Made by a program: the position numbers and the translations under genes. Shown piece after piece: positions 36,227 through 44,369 of a stretch of 64,000 nucleotides of DNA. Source of the DNA: Streptomyces akebiae (GTDB lineage: Bacteria; Actinomycetota; Actinomycetes; Streptomycetales; Streptomycetaceae); contig NZ_CP080647.1 of the NCBI RefSeq assembly GCF_019599145.1, positions 248,001-312,000 on the forward strand. The letters are read 5' to 3'. Below the pieces are notes generated by a model, which did no database searches, was not told the DNA's origin, and worked only from the letters and a program-made list of their open reading frames with translations. How positions within the stretch are numbered: position 1 is the first letter of the stretch; every line of letters begins with the position of its first letter.

Positions 36227-36293
36227 TACGGGGGAACCGTGGAGCGCCCGTGCCGCCCCCACCTCCCGGCCGTACCTCCGAAAGAGGTCCCCC

Positions 36294-37421
36294 ATGCGAC
36301 CGTCACCACATCTGCCGCGCACCGCGCGCGGCGCGTTGGCCGCGTTCGTCACCGCGCTCGCGACCCTCGCGGCGCTCTTCGCCGCCACGCCGTCGGCCCA
36401 GGCCGACACGACCGTCTGTGAGCAGTACGGATCGAGCGTCATCCAGGGGCGCTACGTCGTCCAGAACAACCGCTGGGGCACGAGCCAGCCCCAGTGCGTC
36501 ACCACCACCGACACCGGTTTCCGGGTCACCCGGGCCGACGGTTCCGTCCCCACCAACGGCGCCCCGAAGTCGTACCCCTCCGTCTTCAACGGCTGCCACT
36601 ACACCAACTGCTCGCCCGGGACCAACCTGCCCGCCCAGCTCTCGGGCATCTCCGGCGCGCCGAGCAGCATCTCGTACGGCTACGTCGGCGACGCCGTCTA
36701 CAACGCCTCGTACGACATCTGGCTGGACCCGACGCCGCGCACCGACGGCGTGAACCGGACCGAGATCATGATCTGGTTCAACAAGGTGGGCCCGATCCAG
36801 CCCATCGGCTCCCAGGTGGGTACGGCCACCGTGGGCGGGCGTTCCTGGCAGGTGTGGCAGGGCGACAACGGCACCAACGACGTGCTGTCCTTCGTCGCCC
36901 CGTCGGCCATCGCGAGCTGGAGCTTCGACGTGATGGACTTCGTCCGCCAGGCCGTGTCCCGGGGACTGGCCCAGAACGACTGGTACCTGACGAGCGTCCA
37001 GGCCGGCTTCGAACCCTGGCAGAACGGCACCGGCCTGACCGTGAACTCCTTCTCGTCGACCGTCGACACCAGTGGGAGCGGCCCCGGGGCCCCGGGCGGC
37101 GGCACGGCCTGCGCGGTGTCGTACGCCACGACCGTGTGGCAGGGCGGCTTCACCGCGAACGTCACCGTCACCAACACCGGTTCGACGCCCGTCGACACCT
37201 GGCGGCTGGCCTTCACACTGCCCTCCGGCCAGAGCGCGACCGGCGCCTGGAACGCCTCCCTCTCCTCGTCCTCGGGCTCGATCACGGCGAGCGCGCTGGC
37301 GCACAACGCGAGCATCTCCCCCGGCGGCAGCCAGAGCTTCGGGTTCCAGGGCACCTACGGCGGCACCTTCGCCACGCCGGGCGGCTTCAGCCTGAACGGG
37401 ACCGCGTGCGTCCGGACATGA
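36294..37421 (+). CDS. Secreted GH12 endoglucanase with CBM2
   Basis: A 375-residue cellulase. Residues 1 to about 37 are a signal peptide ending ATPSAQA. The GH12 domain covers about 38-258, with nucleophile Glu157 (NRTEIMIWFN) and acid/base Glu240 (QAGFEPW). A short Gly/Ser/Pro linker leads to a cellulose-binding CBM2 (about 272-375, CAVSYATTVWQGGFTANVTV ... GSQSFGFQGTYGG). This matches the CelB/CelS2 endoglucanases of Streptomyces. The ATG at 36294 has AAAGAGG upstream. The CebR box in front predicts induction by cello-oligosaccharides. Confidence 0.95.
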   Translation: MRPSPHLPRTARGALAAFVTALATLAALFAATPSAQADTTVCEQYGSSVIQGRYVVQNNRWGTSQPQCVTTTDTGFRVTRADGSVPTNGAPKSYPSVFNGCHYTNCSPGTNLPAQLSGISGAPSSISYGYVGDAVYNASYDIWLDPTPRTDGVNRTEIMIWFNKVGPIQPIGSQVGTATVGGRSWQVWQGDNGTNDVLSFVAPSAIASWSFDVMDFVRQAVSRGLAQNDWYLTSVQAGFEPWQNGTGLTVNSFSSTVDTSGSGPGAPGGGTACAVSYATTVWQGGFTANVTVTNTGSTPVDTWRLAFTLPSGQSATGAWNASLSSSSGSITASALAHNASISPGGSQSFGFQGTYGGTFATPGGFSLNGTACVRT

Positions 37422-37467
37422 CCTGACCGGCGCCGGGCGGGGGACGGACCGGCCGGGTGGGCGAGGC

Positions 37468-37851
37468 TCAGATCCGCCAGGAACGCAGGGTGTCGGCGAC
37501 CTCGTAGATGGTCAGCCTGCTCTCACGGACCTTGCGGATCAGATCCGACAGGGCGCCGTAGGGCGGATCGATGCCCTGCGCCGACTGGTCCATGTACTGG
37601 GCGGCGACGAACGCGGCGACGAGGCTGTTGCGGTGCGGCAACGGCTCCAGGCGCGCGATGGTGTGCAGCAGCGCGGCCGCGCGCCAGGCGGCGTCGGGGT
37701 TCGACGTCTCCAGGGTCGGCATACGGGTCTTGTGCCGGGCGACGGCCGCCACCAGCGCGGAGTAGTCCGTGACGGACACGTCCTCGCTGCCGAGGGCCGC
37801 CTCCTGGACGTCCAGCAGCCAGGAGACGTCGACGTACAGGGTCTCGCTCAT
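37468..37851 (-). CDS. Putative Fic/Doc-like toxin of a toxin-antitoxin pair
   Basis: A 127-residue protein, second in a two-gene unit. Its sequence (LHTIARLEPLPHRNSLVAAF, VAAQYMDQSAQGIDPPYGAL) resembles the short Fic-family toxin components annotated next to small antitoxins in Streptomyces, but the canonical HxFx(D/E)GNGR active motif is absent: only LPHRNSLVAA remains. It may therefore be a diverged or inactive Fic fold. The ATG shares one base with the antitoxin stop (TGATG), implying coupled expression. Assignment is by gene order and weak resemblance. Confidence 0.6.
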   Translation of the reverse strand: MSETLYVDVSWLLDVQEAALGSEDVSVTDYSALVAAVARHKTRMPTLETSNPDAAWRAAALLHTIARLEPLPHRNSLVAAFVAAQYMDQSAQGIDPPYGALSDLIRKVRESRLTIYEVADTLRSWRI

Positions 37852-38099
37852 CAGGCGGCGGTGACTCCCTGATCGCGCTGGGACGGAGGCACCTCGTCGG
37901 GGAAGGCCTCGTCGAACTCGCCGCGCAACCGGTCCGCCCAGGCGGCGGCGCCGGCGACGAACCGCTTGCGGTGCATCTCGCGGACCCCGAGATCGTGCAT
38001 GTACTGCTTCAGGCTCTTGCCCTCGGCCGCCGCGGCCGCCCGCACACCTTCCATTTCCTCGTCCGTGAAGGACACGTTCAGTGATGGCATGCCCCGCAT
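37851..38099 (-). CDS. Putative antitoxin, ribbon-helix-helix type
   Basis: An 82-residue protein opening MPSLNVSFTDEEMEGVRAAA, a beta-strand followed by helices as in ribbon-helix-helix antitoxins, with a charged C-terminal tail (GEFDEAFPDEVPP) that could wrap the toxin. Starts at 38099 and 38090 are both possible; the former has AGG upstream. Just upstream, GGTGCCAAGTAGGTACC carries two GGTRCC half-sites and could be an autoregulatory operator. Confidence 0.65.
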   Translation of the reverse strand: MRGMPSLNVSFTDEEMEGVRAAAAAEGKSLKQYMHDLGVREMHRKRFVAGAAAWADRLRGEFDEAFPDEVPPSQRDQGVTAA

Positions 38100-38148
38100 G
38101 GTACCTACTTGGCACCTGCCTACGCCAGCGTGCGGGGCACAGACCGGC

Positions 38149-38520
38149 TCAGGAGCGTCGACCTGCCGCGTCCGGGGTGAGGGTCGGCTGGAGGTCCGCC
38201 TGCTGGAGCTCCGCGAGCAGCTCGCTCTGGCCGGCGAGCAGCTCGGTCAGGATCCGGCGGGCGGCACGGAGCAGTTCCGCCACGTCGCCGCCGGCGAGGG
38301 CGTAGCTGACCGTGGAGCCCTCCCGGATGGAGACCACGATGCCGGAGCGGCGCAGCACGCCCAACTGCTGGCTGAGACTGGACGGTTCGATCTCGATCTC
38401 GCTCAGCAGATCGCGTACGGGAAGCGGGCCGCCCTGGAGCAGTTCCAGGACCCGGATGCGCACCGGGTGCCCGAGCATCCGGAAGAACTCGGCCTTCGCC
38501 TGGTAGAGGGGCACCTGCAT
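38149..38520 (-). CDS. ArsR/SmtB-family transcriptional regulator
   Basis: A 123-residue winged-helix repressor: EFFRMLGHPVRIRVLELLQGGPLPVRDL, helix-turn-helix SSLSQQLGVLRRSGIVVSIREGSTVSYAL (read in parts), and a C-terminal helix rich in Leu/Ala/Glu. There is no CxC metal motif in the recognition helix, so a classic arsenic/cadmium sensor is unlikely; a non-metal or redox effector is plausible. The gene has a clear promoter-operator 130-160 bp upstream. No adjacent transporter or enzyme is obviously its partner. Confidence 0.87.
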   Translation of the reverse strand: MQVPLYQAKAEFFRMLGHPVRIRVLELLQGGPLPVRDLLSEIEIEPSSLSQQLGVLRRSGIVVSIREGSTVSYALAGGDVAELLRAARRILTELLAGQSELLAELQQADLQPTLTPDAAGRRS

Positions 38521-38650
38521 GAGAATCGCTCGCTCCCTGCCGCGTTCGACGGGCTCTGTGGGCACGGCGGCCTGTGTGCGCCACCGCAGGCGGTACTGCG
38601 TCCCCATCCTCGTGGATCCGGCCCCGCACACCCATGGGATTGACCCGATC

Positions 38651-38681
38651 TGGATATGTCCAGTTGAAGAAATCTTCAACT
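38651..38681 (-). promoter_or_regulatory. arsR promoter covered by a 20-bp palindromic operator
   Basis: AGTTGAAGAAATCTTCAACT at 38662-38681 has perfect 9-base arms with a 2-base centre. On the minus strand it contains -35 TTGAAG (38679-38674), and TATCCA (38656-38651) follows after 17 bp. The shape resembles ArsR-family operators, so autorepression is likely. Confidence 0.75.
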
Positions 38682-38715
38682 CATGGGCGTGCGAGGCCAC
38701 GGAGAACGCGGTTGT

Positions 38716-39090
38716 CTACACGTCGACTTCGGCCCCGATGCGCCTGAGCTGGTGGCGGGCCATGGCCAGGTTGGATTTCGTCCGGTCGAGCACGAGGTAG
38801 AGGAACAGTCCGTTGCCGCTGCGGCCCTTGAGCGGCTGGATGATGTGGTACTGACTGCCGAGGGTGATGAGCATGTCCTCGATCTCCCCCGTCAGGCCGA
38901 GGTGCTCCATGGTGCGGGTCTTGGCGCGGATCACGTCGGTGTTGCCCGCCGCCGCGACCGTGAGGTCGAGGTCCTTTCCGCCGCCCAGCGTGCCCAGCGC
39001 CATACCGCTGGTGTAGTCGACGAGCGCGGTCCCCAGGGAACCCTCGATCGAGGTCATGATCTCCTTCAGGGAAATCTCCACATTGGCCAT
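38716..39090 (-). CDS. Roadblock/LC7-domain protein
   Basis: A 124-residue single-domain protein of the Roadblock/LC7 (MglB-like) fold: LKEIMTSIEGSLGTALVDYTSGMALGTLGG, then MEHLGLTGEIEDMLITLGSQYHIIQPL and GLFLYLVLDRTKSNLAMARHQL (read in parts). Such proteins control Ras-like GTPases, and in Streptomyces usually occur in cvn conservons beside a sensor kinase, a DUF742 protein and a GTPase. None of these partners is here, so it is a solo copy. The ATG follows AGGAG. The arsR operator lies 35 bp past its stop. Confidence 0.85.
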   Translation of the reverse strand: MANVEISLKEIMTSIEGSLGTALVDYTSGMALGTLGGGKDLDLTVAAAGNTDVIRAKTRTMEHLGLTGEIEDMLITLGSQYHIIQPLKGRSGNGLFLYLVLDRTKSNLAMARHQLRRIGAEVDV

Positions 39091-39346
39091 ATCGGCATCT
39101 CCTGTCGGTCACTGCGCGGCTCGGGCATCGCCCTCTCCGCCGGTGCGAGGACCGTACGAGGTACCTGTCCGCGGCACCCCTGTTGCTCCGCTACTGAACG
39201 AGGGAGCCGCACATTGTCATATCTTCGGACCGCTTTCGATCATTCGCGCTCCGTGAGTGACCGCTCGGAGCGGCTGACCGGATCGGTCCGCTTGTGGACC
39301 CGATGCGGCCTGTCGCACCCGGGGCCGTACGGCCGAGGCTTGGGAC

Positions 39347-39949
39347 ATGACCCGAGCACTGATCGTCATCGATGTCCAGGAGTCCTTCCGCGCCGATCCG
39401 CTGTGGGAGGCGATCTCCGACCCGAAGATCGCCGACAAGGTGGACCGGCTGGTACGGCTGGCTCGCCAGGCCGGCGACCTGGTGGTGTGGGTGCTCCACG
39501 CCGAGCCCGGGAGCGGCGACGTCTTCGACCCGGCCCTCGGCCACGTCCGGCTGCAGGCGGGGCTGGAGCGCCGGGAGGACGAGGAGCCGTTGCTCCACAA
39601 GACCTCGCACAACGCCTTCACCACCACCGACCTGCAGCAGCTCCTCACCGAACGCGGCGTACGGGAACTCACCCTCTGCGGCATCCGTACCGAGCAGTGC
39701 GTGGAGACCACGGCCCGCCTCGCGAGCGACCTCGGCTATCTGGTCACGTTCGTCGTCGACGCGACCGCCACCCAGCCGATCCCGCACCGCGACGCCCCCG
39801 CGGGCCGGACCGTCGCCGAACTGCTCGCCGACCCCCGCACCCTGCCCGCCGACGAGGTCGTCCGCCGCACCGAGTACGCCCTCGCCGGCCGCTTCGCCAC
39901 CATCGCGACGGTCGACGAGGTGGAGGCCGCGGCGGACCTTACGGCATGA
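39347..39949 (+). CDS. Isochorismatase-like cysteine hydrolase
   Basis: A 200-residue hydrolase of the nicotinamidase/isochorismatase fold. The catalytic triad appears as Asp9 (LIVIDVQESF), a Lys in LLHKTSHNAF and Cys117 or so in CGIRTEQCVETTARLASDLG. These enzymes cleave amides or vinyl ethers; the substrate is unknown. A GlxA/AraC regulator gene follows after 10 bp, a frequent pairing, so it probably controls this enzyme. Confidence 0.88.
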   Translation: MTRALIVIDVQESFRADPLWEAISDPKIADKVDRLVRLARQAGDLVVWVLHAEPGSGDVFDPALGHVRLQAGLERREDEEPLLHKTSHNAFTTTDLQQLLTERGVRELTLCGIRTEQCVETTARLASDLGYLVTFVVDATATQPIPHRDAPAGRTVAELLADPRTLPADEVVRRTEYALAGRFATIATVDEVEAAADLTA

Positions 39950-39959
39950 TGACCGGATC

Positions 39960-40922
39960 GTGAGCCGGATCGTCTTCTTCCTGGTGCCCGGGGTCCATCT
40001 GCTGGACCTGGCCGGCCCTGCGCAGGTCTTCTCCACCGCGGCCGACTTCGGGCACCCCTACACCCTCACCTACGTCGCCGAGCGGCCGGAGGTCCCCTCG
40101 GCCCAGGGACTGCCCCTGGTGGCCCGGACCGACTGGCCCGCGCTCGGGCCCGAGGACCTGGTCGTGGTGCCCGGCTGGCGGACCGGCACCCTGGCCGACT
40201 CACCCGCCGTCGCCGACGCCTCCCTGAAGGCGCTGGCCGACCACCACGCGAGGGGCGGGACGGTGGCCAGCGTCTGTGCCGGCGCGGAGGCGCTCGGGCG
40301 GGCCGGTCTGCTCAAGGGCCGCCGCTGCACCACCCACCACGACGTGCAGGACGAGCTGGCGTCGCGCCACCCCGGGGCGGTCGTCGTCCGCGACGTCCTG
40401 TTCACCGCCGACGACCGGGTGATCACCTCGGCCGGTATCGCCAGCGGCATCGATCTGGCCCTGCACCTCGTCGCAGGCCGTCACGGGCCCGCCGTCGCCG
40501 CGCGGGTCGCCCGGGACATGGTCGTCTACGCCCGCCGCAACGGCCACGAGCCGCAGTCCAGCGCGATGTTCCGGCACCGGTCCCATCTCGACGACACCGT
40601 GCACCGGGTCCAGGACCTCATCGACACCCGCTTCGACCAGCCGCTCCCGCTGACCGGCCTGGCCGCGGCCGTCGGCGTCAGCGAACGTACCCTCACCCGG
40701 CTCTTCGGCCGCGCCACCGGTCTCACCCCGCTGCGCTACCAGCAGACCCTCCGCCTGGAGCGCGCCGAGCACCTCATCAGTCACGGTGCCACGGTCGACG
40801 CCGCCGCCCGCTCGGTCGGCTTCGAGGACGCGCGCATGCTCCGCCGCCTGCGGGCCCGCCGGACGCCGGTCTCCTCGGTCTCTTCTGCCGCGAACGCACG
40901 GAGCCATTCCCCCTCGCGCTGA
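39960..40922 (+). CDS. GlxA-family regulator (DJ-1/PfpI plus AraC domains)
   Basis: A 320-residue protein. Residues about 1-180 form a DJ-1/PfpI domain with the nucleophile-elbow Cys in GGTVASVCAGAEALGRAGLL. Residues about 215-300 form an AraC-type DNA-binding region (HRVQDLIDTRFDQPLPLTGL, AAVGVSERTLTRLFGRATGL, AARSVGFEDARMLRRL). The usual end of the second helix-turn-helix is replaced by a Ser/Ala/Arg-rich tail, so the C-terminus may be frame-shifted or shortened. The only sensible start is the GTG at 39960. It probably regulates the hydrolase upstream. Confidence 0.82.
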   Translation: MSRIVFFLVPGVHLLDLAGPAQVFSTAADFGHPYTLTYVAERPEVPSAQGLPLVARTDWPALGPEDLVVVPGWRTGTLADSPAVADASLKALADHHARGGTVASVCAGAEALGRAGLLKGRRCTTHHDVQDELASRHPGAVVVRDVLFTADDRVITSAGIASGIDLALHLVAGRHGPAVAARVARDMVVYARRNGHEPQSSAMFRHRSHLDDTVHRVQDLIDTRFDQPLPLTGLAAAVGVSERTLTRLFGRATGLTPLRYQQTLRLERAEHLISHGATVDAAARSVGFEDARMLRRLRARRTPVSSVSSAANARSHSPSR

Positions 40923-40973
40923 CCACGCACTCGCGTCAGGGCGCTGTCGCGTGGACCGCGCCGGGGCGGCGCT

Positions 40974-41810
40974 TCAGCCGATGTCCAGATCGGTGTGCAG
41001 CACGTGGTGGTCCGAGGTCTCCGTGGGCCGCACCTGGTGCCGGAGCGCAGTGATGCCCCGCAGGAAGACGTAGTCGAACTTGCTCTGCCAGTCGGTGGTC
41101 ACCTCGCAGTCGCCGGCGAGTGCGGGACGACACCGGGGGTCGGTGTCCGTGGCCACCTTCCACATCGGGGCGAGTTCGGGAGCGTCCGGCACCGCGTTGA
41201 AGTCGCCGACGACGATGGCACGGTCGTACCGGGCCACGACCGGGGCGAGTACGCCGATCTGCTCCGCCCGGACCTCCCCCTGCTGCCGTTGGGCGAGGTG
41301 CGTGTTGACGACCCGGACGGACCGGCCGCCCACCGTCGTGGTGACCGCCAGGTATCCGCGGTCCTCGGATCCGCCGTCGGGATACTCCACGTTGACGCGG
41401 TCCGTCATCGGCGCCGCCGAGAGGATGGCCTGGCCGTAGCCTCCCGGGCTCCACGGCACTCCCCCGCAGCGGTTCCAGTTCCGCAGCACGGTGCCGTACT
41501 CGACGTGGTAGACCAGCCCGTGCAGGCTCTCCAGGTACTCCCGGATCCGCTCGACATCACGCGCGCACGCCTCCTGCAACCCGATGACCTGGGGTGCGTA
41601 GGCGGCGATCTCCGCCGCCCGGTCGACGTTGCTCTCCTTGCAGGGGTTGCACATGTTCCAGGTCATGACCCGGTTCGGTACGACGTCCTTGACGGCGTCG
41701 ACGGGCTGCGACCTGGCGAAGAGGCCGTCGGGCGCGCTGGGGCCGAGCACCACCACACAGGCCACGGTGACGGCGCCCGCGAGCAAGCGCGTTCCCTTTC
41801 CGAACACCAT
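40974..41810 (-). CDS. Secreted endonuclease/exonuclease/phosphatase-fold protein
   Basis: A 278-residue protein with an N-terminal signal peptide (about residues 1-35). EEP-superfamily motifs follow in order: MTWNMCNPC, VIGLQEA, VRVVNTHLAQ, VVGDFNAVPDAPE and TSDHHVLHTDL, supplying the metal-binding Asn/Glu/Asp and catalytic His. The superfamily covers DNases, sphingomyelinases and phosphoesterases, and I cannot choose among them. Several Cys (CNPCKESN, CARD, CRPALAGDCE) suggest disulfides. The ATG follows GGGAGG. Confidence 0.85.
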   Translation of the reverse strand: MVFGKGTRLLAGAVTVACVVVLGPSAPDGLFARSQPVDAVKDVVPNRVMTWNMCNPCKESNVDRAAEIAAYAPQVIGLQEACARDVERIREYLESLHGLVYHVEYGTVLRNWNRCGGVPWSPGGYGQAILSAAPMTDRVNVEYPDGGSEDRGYLAVTTTVGGRSVRVVNTHLAQRQQGEVRAEQIGVLAPVVARYDRAIVVGDFNAVPDAPELAPMWKVATDTDPRCRPALAGDCEVTTDWQSKFDYVFLRGITALRHQVRPTETSDHHVLHTDLDIG

Positions 41811-41892
41811 CGCCTCCCTGCGTGGTTCCACCCGGCAACGTACGTCTTCCGCACGAGGTTATGGGACGAGCCTGTGAGCGACGCGAGTGCCG

Positions 41893-42354
41893 CTACCGGC
41901 CCGAGATGTCGAGCGCTGTTCCGTAGAGGCGGTTCACCCGCAGTCGGACGACCACGCGGCGTTCGGCGACCAGTTGTTCCAGGAAAGCGCCTTCGTCCTC
42001 GGGCTCGGCGTCCTTCGGGATCAGCCCGAGAAGTTCCCGCCCGACGGCGTCACCGGGGACCGTGGTGGGCTCCGAGACCTCGGCCTCGCCCTCGGCGACG
42101 GCGAACGACCAGACGTCGCCGCCCTGCACGTGCAGCGTCGCGCGCGGGTTGTGCCGCAGATGCTTGACCTTGATCCGGTCGGCGGTCGTCGAGAAACGTA
42201 CGACACGGGACTCGGGATCCCAGCTGTACAGCATGGTGGTCAGGTGGGGGTGGCCGTCGCGCTTGACAGTGGCGAGCGTGCCGAACTGGTGCGTGCCGAG
42301 GAGGCCGGAGAGGGCCTCGTCGGACAGCGGGCGCGGGGCCGGTCCTTGAGTCAT
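41893..42354 (-). CDS. PPOX-class F420-dependent oxidoreductase family protein
   Basis: A 153-residue split-barrel protein with the family pattern GTLATVKRDGHPHLTTMLYSWD, VVRFSTTADRIKVKHLRHNP, RATLHVQGGDVWSFAVAEG (read in parts) and a C-terminal VNRLYGTALDISGR. Actinobacterial members usually bind F420 or FMN and reduce unknown substrates. The ATG at 42354 is the first in frame. It is divergent from the VOC protein. Confidence 0.85.
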   Translation of the reverse strand: MTQGPAPRPLSDEALSGLLGTHQFGTLATVKRDGHPHLTTMLYSWDPESRVVRFSTTADRIKVKHLRHNPRATLHVQGGDVWSFAVAEGEAEVSEPTTVPGDAVGRELLGLIPKDAEPEDEGAFLEQLVAERRVVVRLRVNRLYGTALDISGR

Positions 42355-42427
42355 GACGTGATCAACTTACCGGGGCACGCCGATATTTCATGCGTCGCGG
42401 CTCCAACGCCCTTGCTATGGTGCGCCG

Positions 42428-42862
42428 ATGTCATCGATCAAGAAGGTCCAGGTCACCTTCGACTGTGCGGAACCCGAGCGGGTCGCTCGTTTCTGGTGCG
42501 AGGTGTTGGGATACGTCGTACCGCCGCCGCCGGAAGGGTTCACCTCCTGGGACGACTACGACCGTTCACTGCCGCCAGAGCGTCAGGGTGCGGGGTTCGC
42601 CTGCATGGATCCCTCCGGGGTCGGGCCTCGCATGTACTTCCAGCGTGTGCCCGAGGGCAAGGTCGTCAAGAACCGGGTGCATCTCGATGTGCGGGTGGGC
42701 ACCGGGCTCGTGGGGGACGAGCGGGTCGCAGCGCTCGAGGCCGAGTGCGCACGACTGGTCGCGCTCGGCGCGGTGCGCGTGCGCCTGCTGCGTGCCGATG
42801 AGTACAACGAGTCGTGCCTGCTGATGCAGGACATCGAGGGCAACGAGTTCTGTCTCGACTGA
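42428..42862 (+). CDS. VOC/glyoxalase-like protein
   Basis: A 144-residue protein of the vicinal-oxygen-chelate fold: KKVQVTFDCAEPERVARFWCEVLGY begins the first beta-alpha-beta-beta unit and LLMQDIEGNEFCLD closes the second (both read in parts). Actinobacterial members of this subgroup (glyoxalase-like domain) often have no known substrate; some bind drugs. It is convergent with the ECF41 sigma gene. Confidence 0.85.
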   Translation: MSSIKKVQVTFDCAEPERVARFWCEVLGYVVPPPPEGFTSWDDYDRSLPPERQGAGFACMDPSGVGPRMYFQRVPEGKVVKNRVHLDVRVGTGLVGDERVAALEAECARLVALGAVRVRLLRADEYNESCLLMQDIEGNEFCLD

Positions 42863-42911
42863 GGCCGGGGAGCGCCCAGAAGGGCCTGGCACTCCCTGGC
42901 ACGGACGGGCC

Positions 42912-43874
42912 CTAGTACTGCCTCGCCCAGGGGCGCAGTTTCTCCGGGTTCCGGATCGCCCAGATCCTGGTGACGCGTCCGTCGGCGACGTCGAACGCGG
43001 CCACGGTCATGACGATGCCGTCGCGCCGGGCCACCAGGCCCGGCACACCGTTGACCGACCGCTCCAGGAGTTCGAGCCCCGGAGCCCTGTCGGCGATGGC
43101 GATCATGTACTGGGCGATGTGCGCGCCTCCCTCGACGGGGCGTAGCACGGCGCCGACCATGCCGCCGCCGTCGGCGGTCATCACGGCGCCCGGGTCGAGG
43201 AGAGCGACGAGGGCGGCGATGTCCTTGCTCTCCCACGCCTGTTTGACGTGCCTGACGACCTCCGCGCGGTCGGCCGCCGTCACCGGAGCGGGTGCGGCGC
43301 CCACCCGTCTCCGGGCGGAGGCGGCCAGTTGCTTGCAGGCTCCGGGGCTCCGGCCGAGCACGTCGGCGATCTCGGCGAACGGATACCGGAAGACGTCGTG
43401 CAGCACGAACGCCACCCGCTCGGCCGGCGTCATCGACTCCAGGACGACGAGGAAGGCCATGGCCACCGACTCGTCGAGGACGATCTGGTCGGCCGGATCG
43501 GCGGGACGCGCGGGGCCGACGGGGTGGGCGGGGCCGCCGACGTGGACGACCTGGCCCGCGCCGTCCCACTCGGTACGGTCGGGCAGCGGCTCGGGCAGCC
43601 ACGCGCCGACGTAGCGCTCGCGGCGGGCCCGCGCCGAGCCGAGCAGATCCAGACAGATCCGGCCGGTCACGGTCGTGAGCCAGGCACCGGGAGACTCGAT
43701 CTCCTCCCGCCGGCCGCTCGGCAGCCCGTACCAGCGCGCGTAGGCATCCTGCACGGCGTCCTCGGCCTCCGTCGCCGAACCGAGCAACCGGTAGGCGACA
43801 TTGACCAGTTGACGCCGTTCCCCGTCCACCGCCGTCGCGCCCGTCGTCCCGCCCATCGTCGCCCCCTCGCCCAA
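42912..43874 (-). CDS. ECF41-family sigma factor with SnoaL-like C-terminal domain
   Basis: A 320-residue sigma factor. Region 2 is at about residues 20-90 (LVNVAYRLLGSATEAEDAVQ) and region 4 at about 135-195 (PFAEIADVLGRSPGACKQLAASAR). A C-terminal SnoaL-like domain ends in RVTRIWAIRNPEKL, close to the conserved Asn-Pro-(D/E)-Lys-Leu tail of ECF41 proteins. In that group the extra domain tunes activity in place of a separate anti-sigma factor. The divergent DoxX-like gene 85 bp away is a candidate target. Confidence 0.9.
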   Translation of the reverse strand: MGEGATMGGTTGATAVDGERRQLVNVAYRLLGSATEAEDAVQDAYARWYGLPSGRREEIESPGAWLTTVTGRICLDLLGSARARRERYVGAWLPEPLPDRTEWDGAGQVVHVGGPAHPVGPARPADPADQIVLDESVAMAFLVVLESMTPAERVAFVLHDVFRYPFAEIADVLGRSPGACKQLAASARRRVGAAPAPVTAADRAEVVRHVKQAWESKDIAALVALLDPGAVMTADGGGMVGAVLRPVEGGAHIAQYMIAIADRAPGLELLERSVNGVPGLVARRDGIVMTVAAFDVADGRVTRIWAIRNPEKLRPWARQY

Positions 43875-43959
43875 CTCGCCTTACCTTCCGCCGGCCCACG
43901 TCGTCGGACTGGTGAGACCTTATCGATCCACCGCCCGAGGGCATGAAGGAGACCGCGAC

Positions 43960-44334
43960 ATGGCCACCCAGGTGACGGCTACGGCGAACGCACGGCGCAC
44001 TTCCTCGTTCCTGCGGATCACGATCGCCCTGCAGACCCTGACGATCTTCCTTCAGGCGATCTCCGCAGGACTGCTGCTGGCCTCACCGTACGGGGAGACC
44101 CTGCACAGTGCGGGTGCGCGAGTGATGTACGGGGCCTCGATGCTGTATGTGCTCGCGGCGGTACTGGCCTGGAAGCCGGGCGGCGGCTCCCCCCGCCCCG
44201 TCTGGCACGCCACAGGCTTCCTCGCGCTCGCCTCGGCCCAGGTCGTGCTCGGCATCGCACACGTCCCGGCGGTCCATCTGCCCCTGGGAGTCCTGATGTT
44301 CGGCCTGAGCGTGCTGGCACTGGCCCGGCGCTGA
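43960..44334 (+). CDS. Small four-helix membrane protein (DoxX-like)
   Basis: A 124-residue protein with about four hydrophobic helices (LRITIALQTLTIFLQAISAG, VMYGASMLYVLAAVLAWKPG, ATGFLALASAQVVLGIAHVP, PLGVLMFGLSVLALARR). No catalytic motif is visible. The ATG follows AAGGAG. It is divergent from the ECF41 sigma gene, whose regulon often begins next door, so control by that sigma factor is plausible. The DoxX resemblance is weak. Confidence 0.75.
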   Translation: MATQVTATANARRTSSFLRITIALQTLTIFLQAISAGLLLASPYGETLHSAGARVMYGASMLYVLAAVLAWKPGGGSPRPVWHATGFLALASAQVVLGIAHVPAVHLPLGVLMFGLSVLALARR

Positions 44335-44369
44335 GGTCCGGATGCCTCCCCCGATGTCCGCGGGACCGG

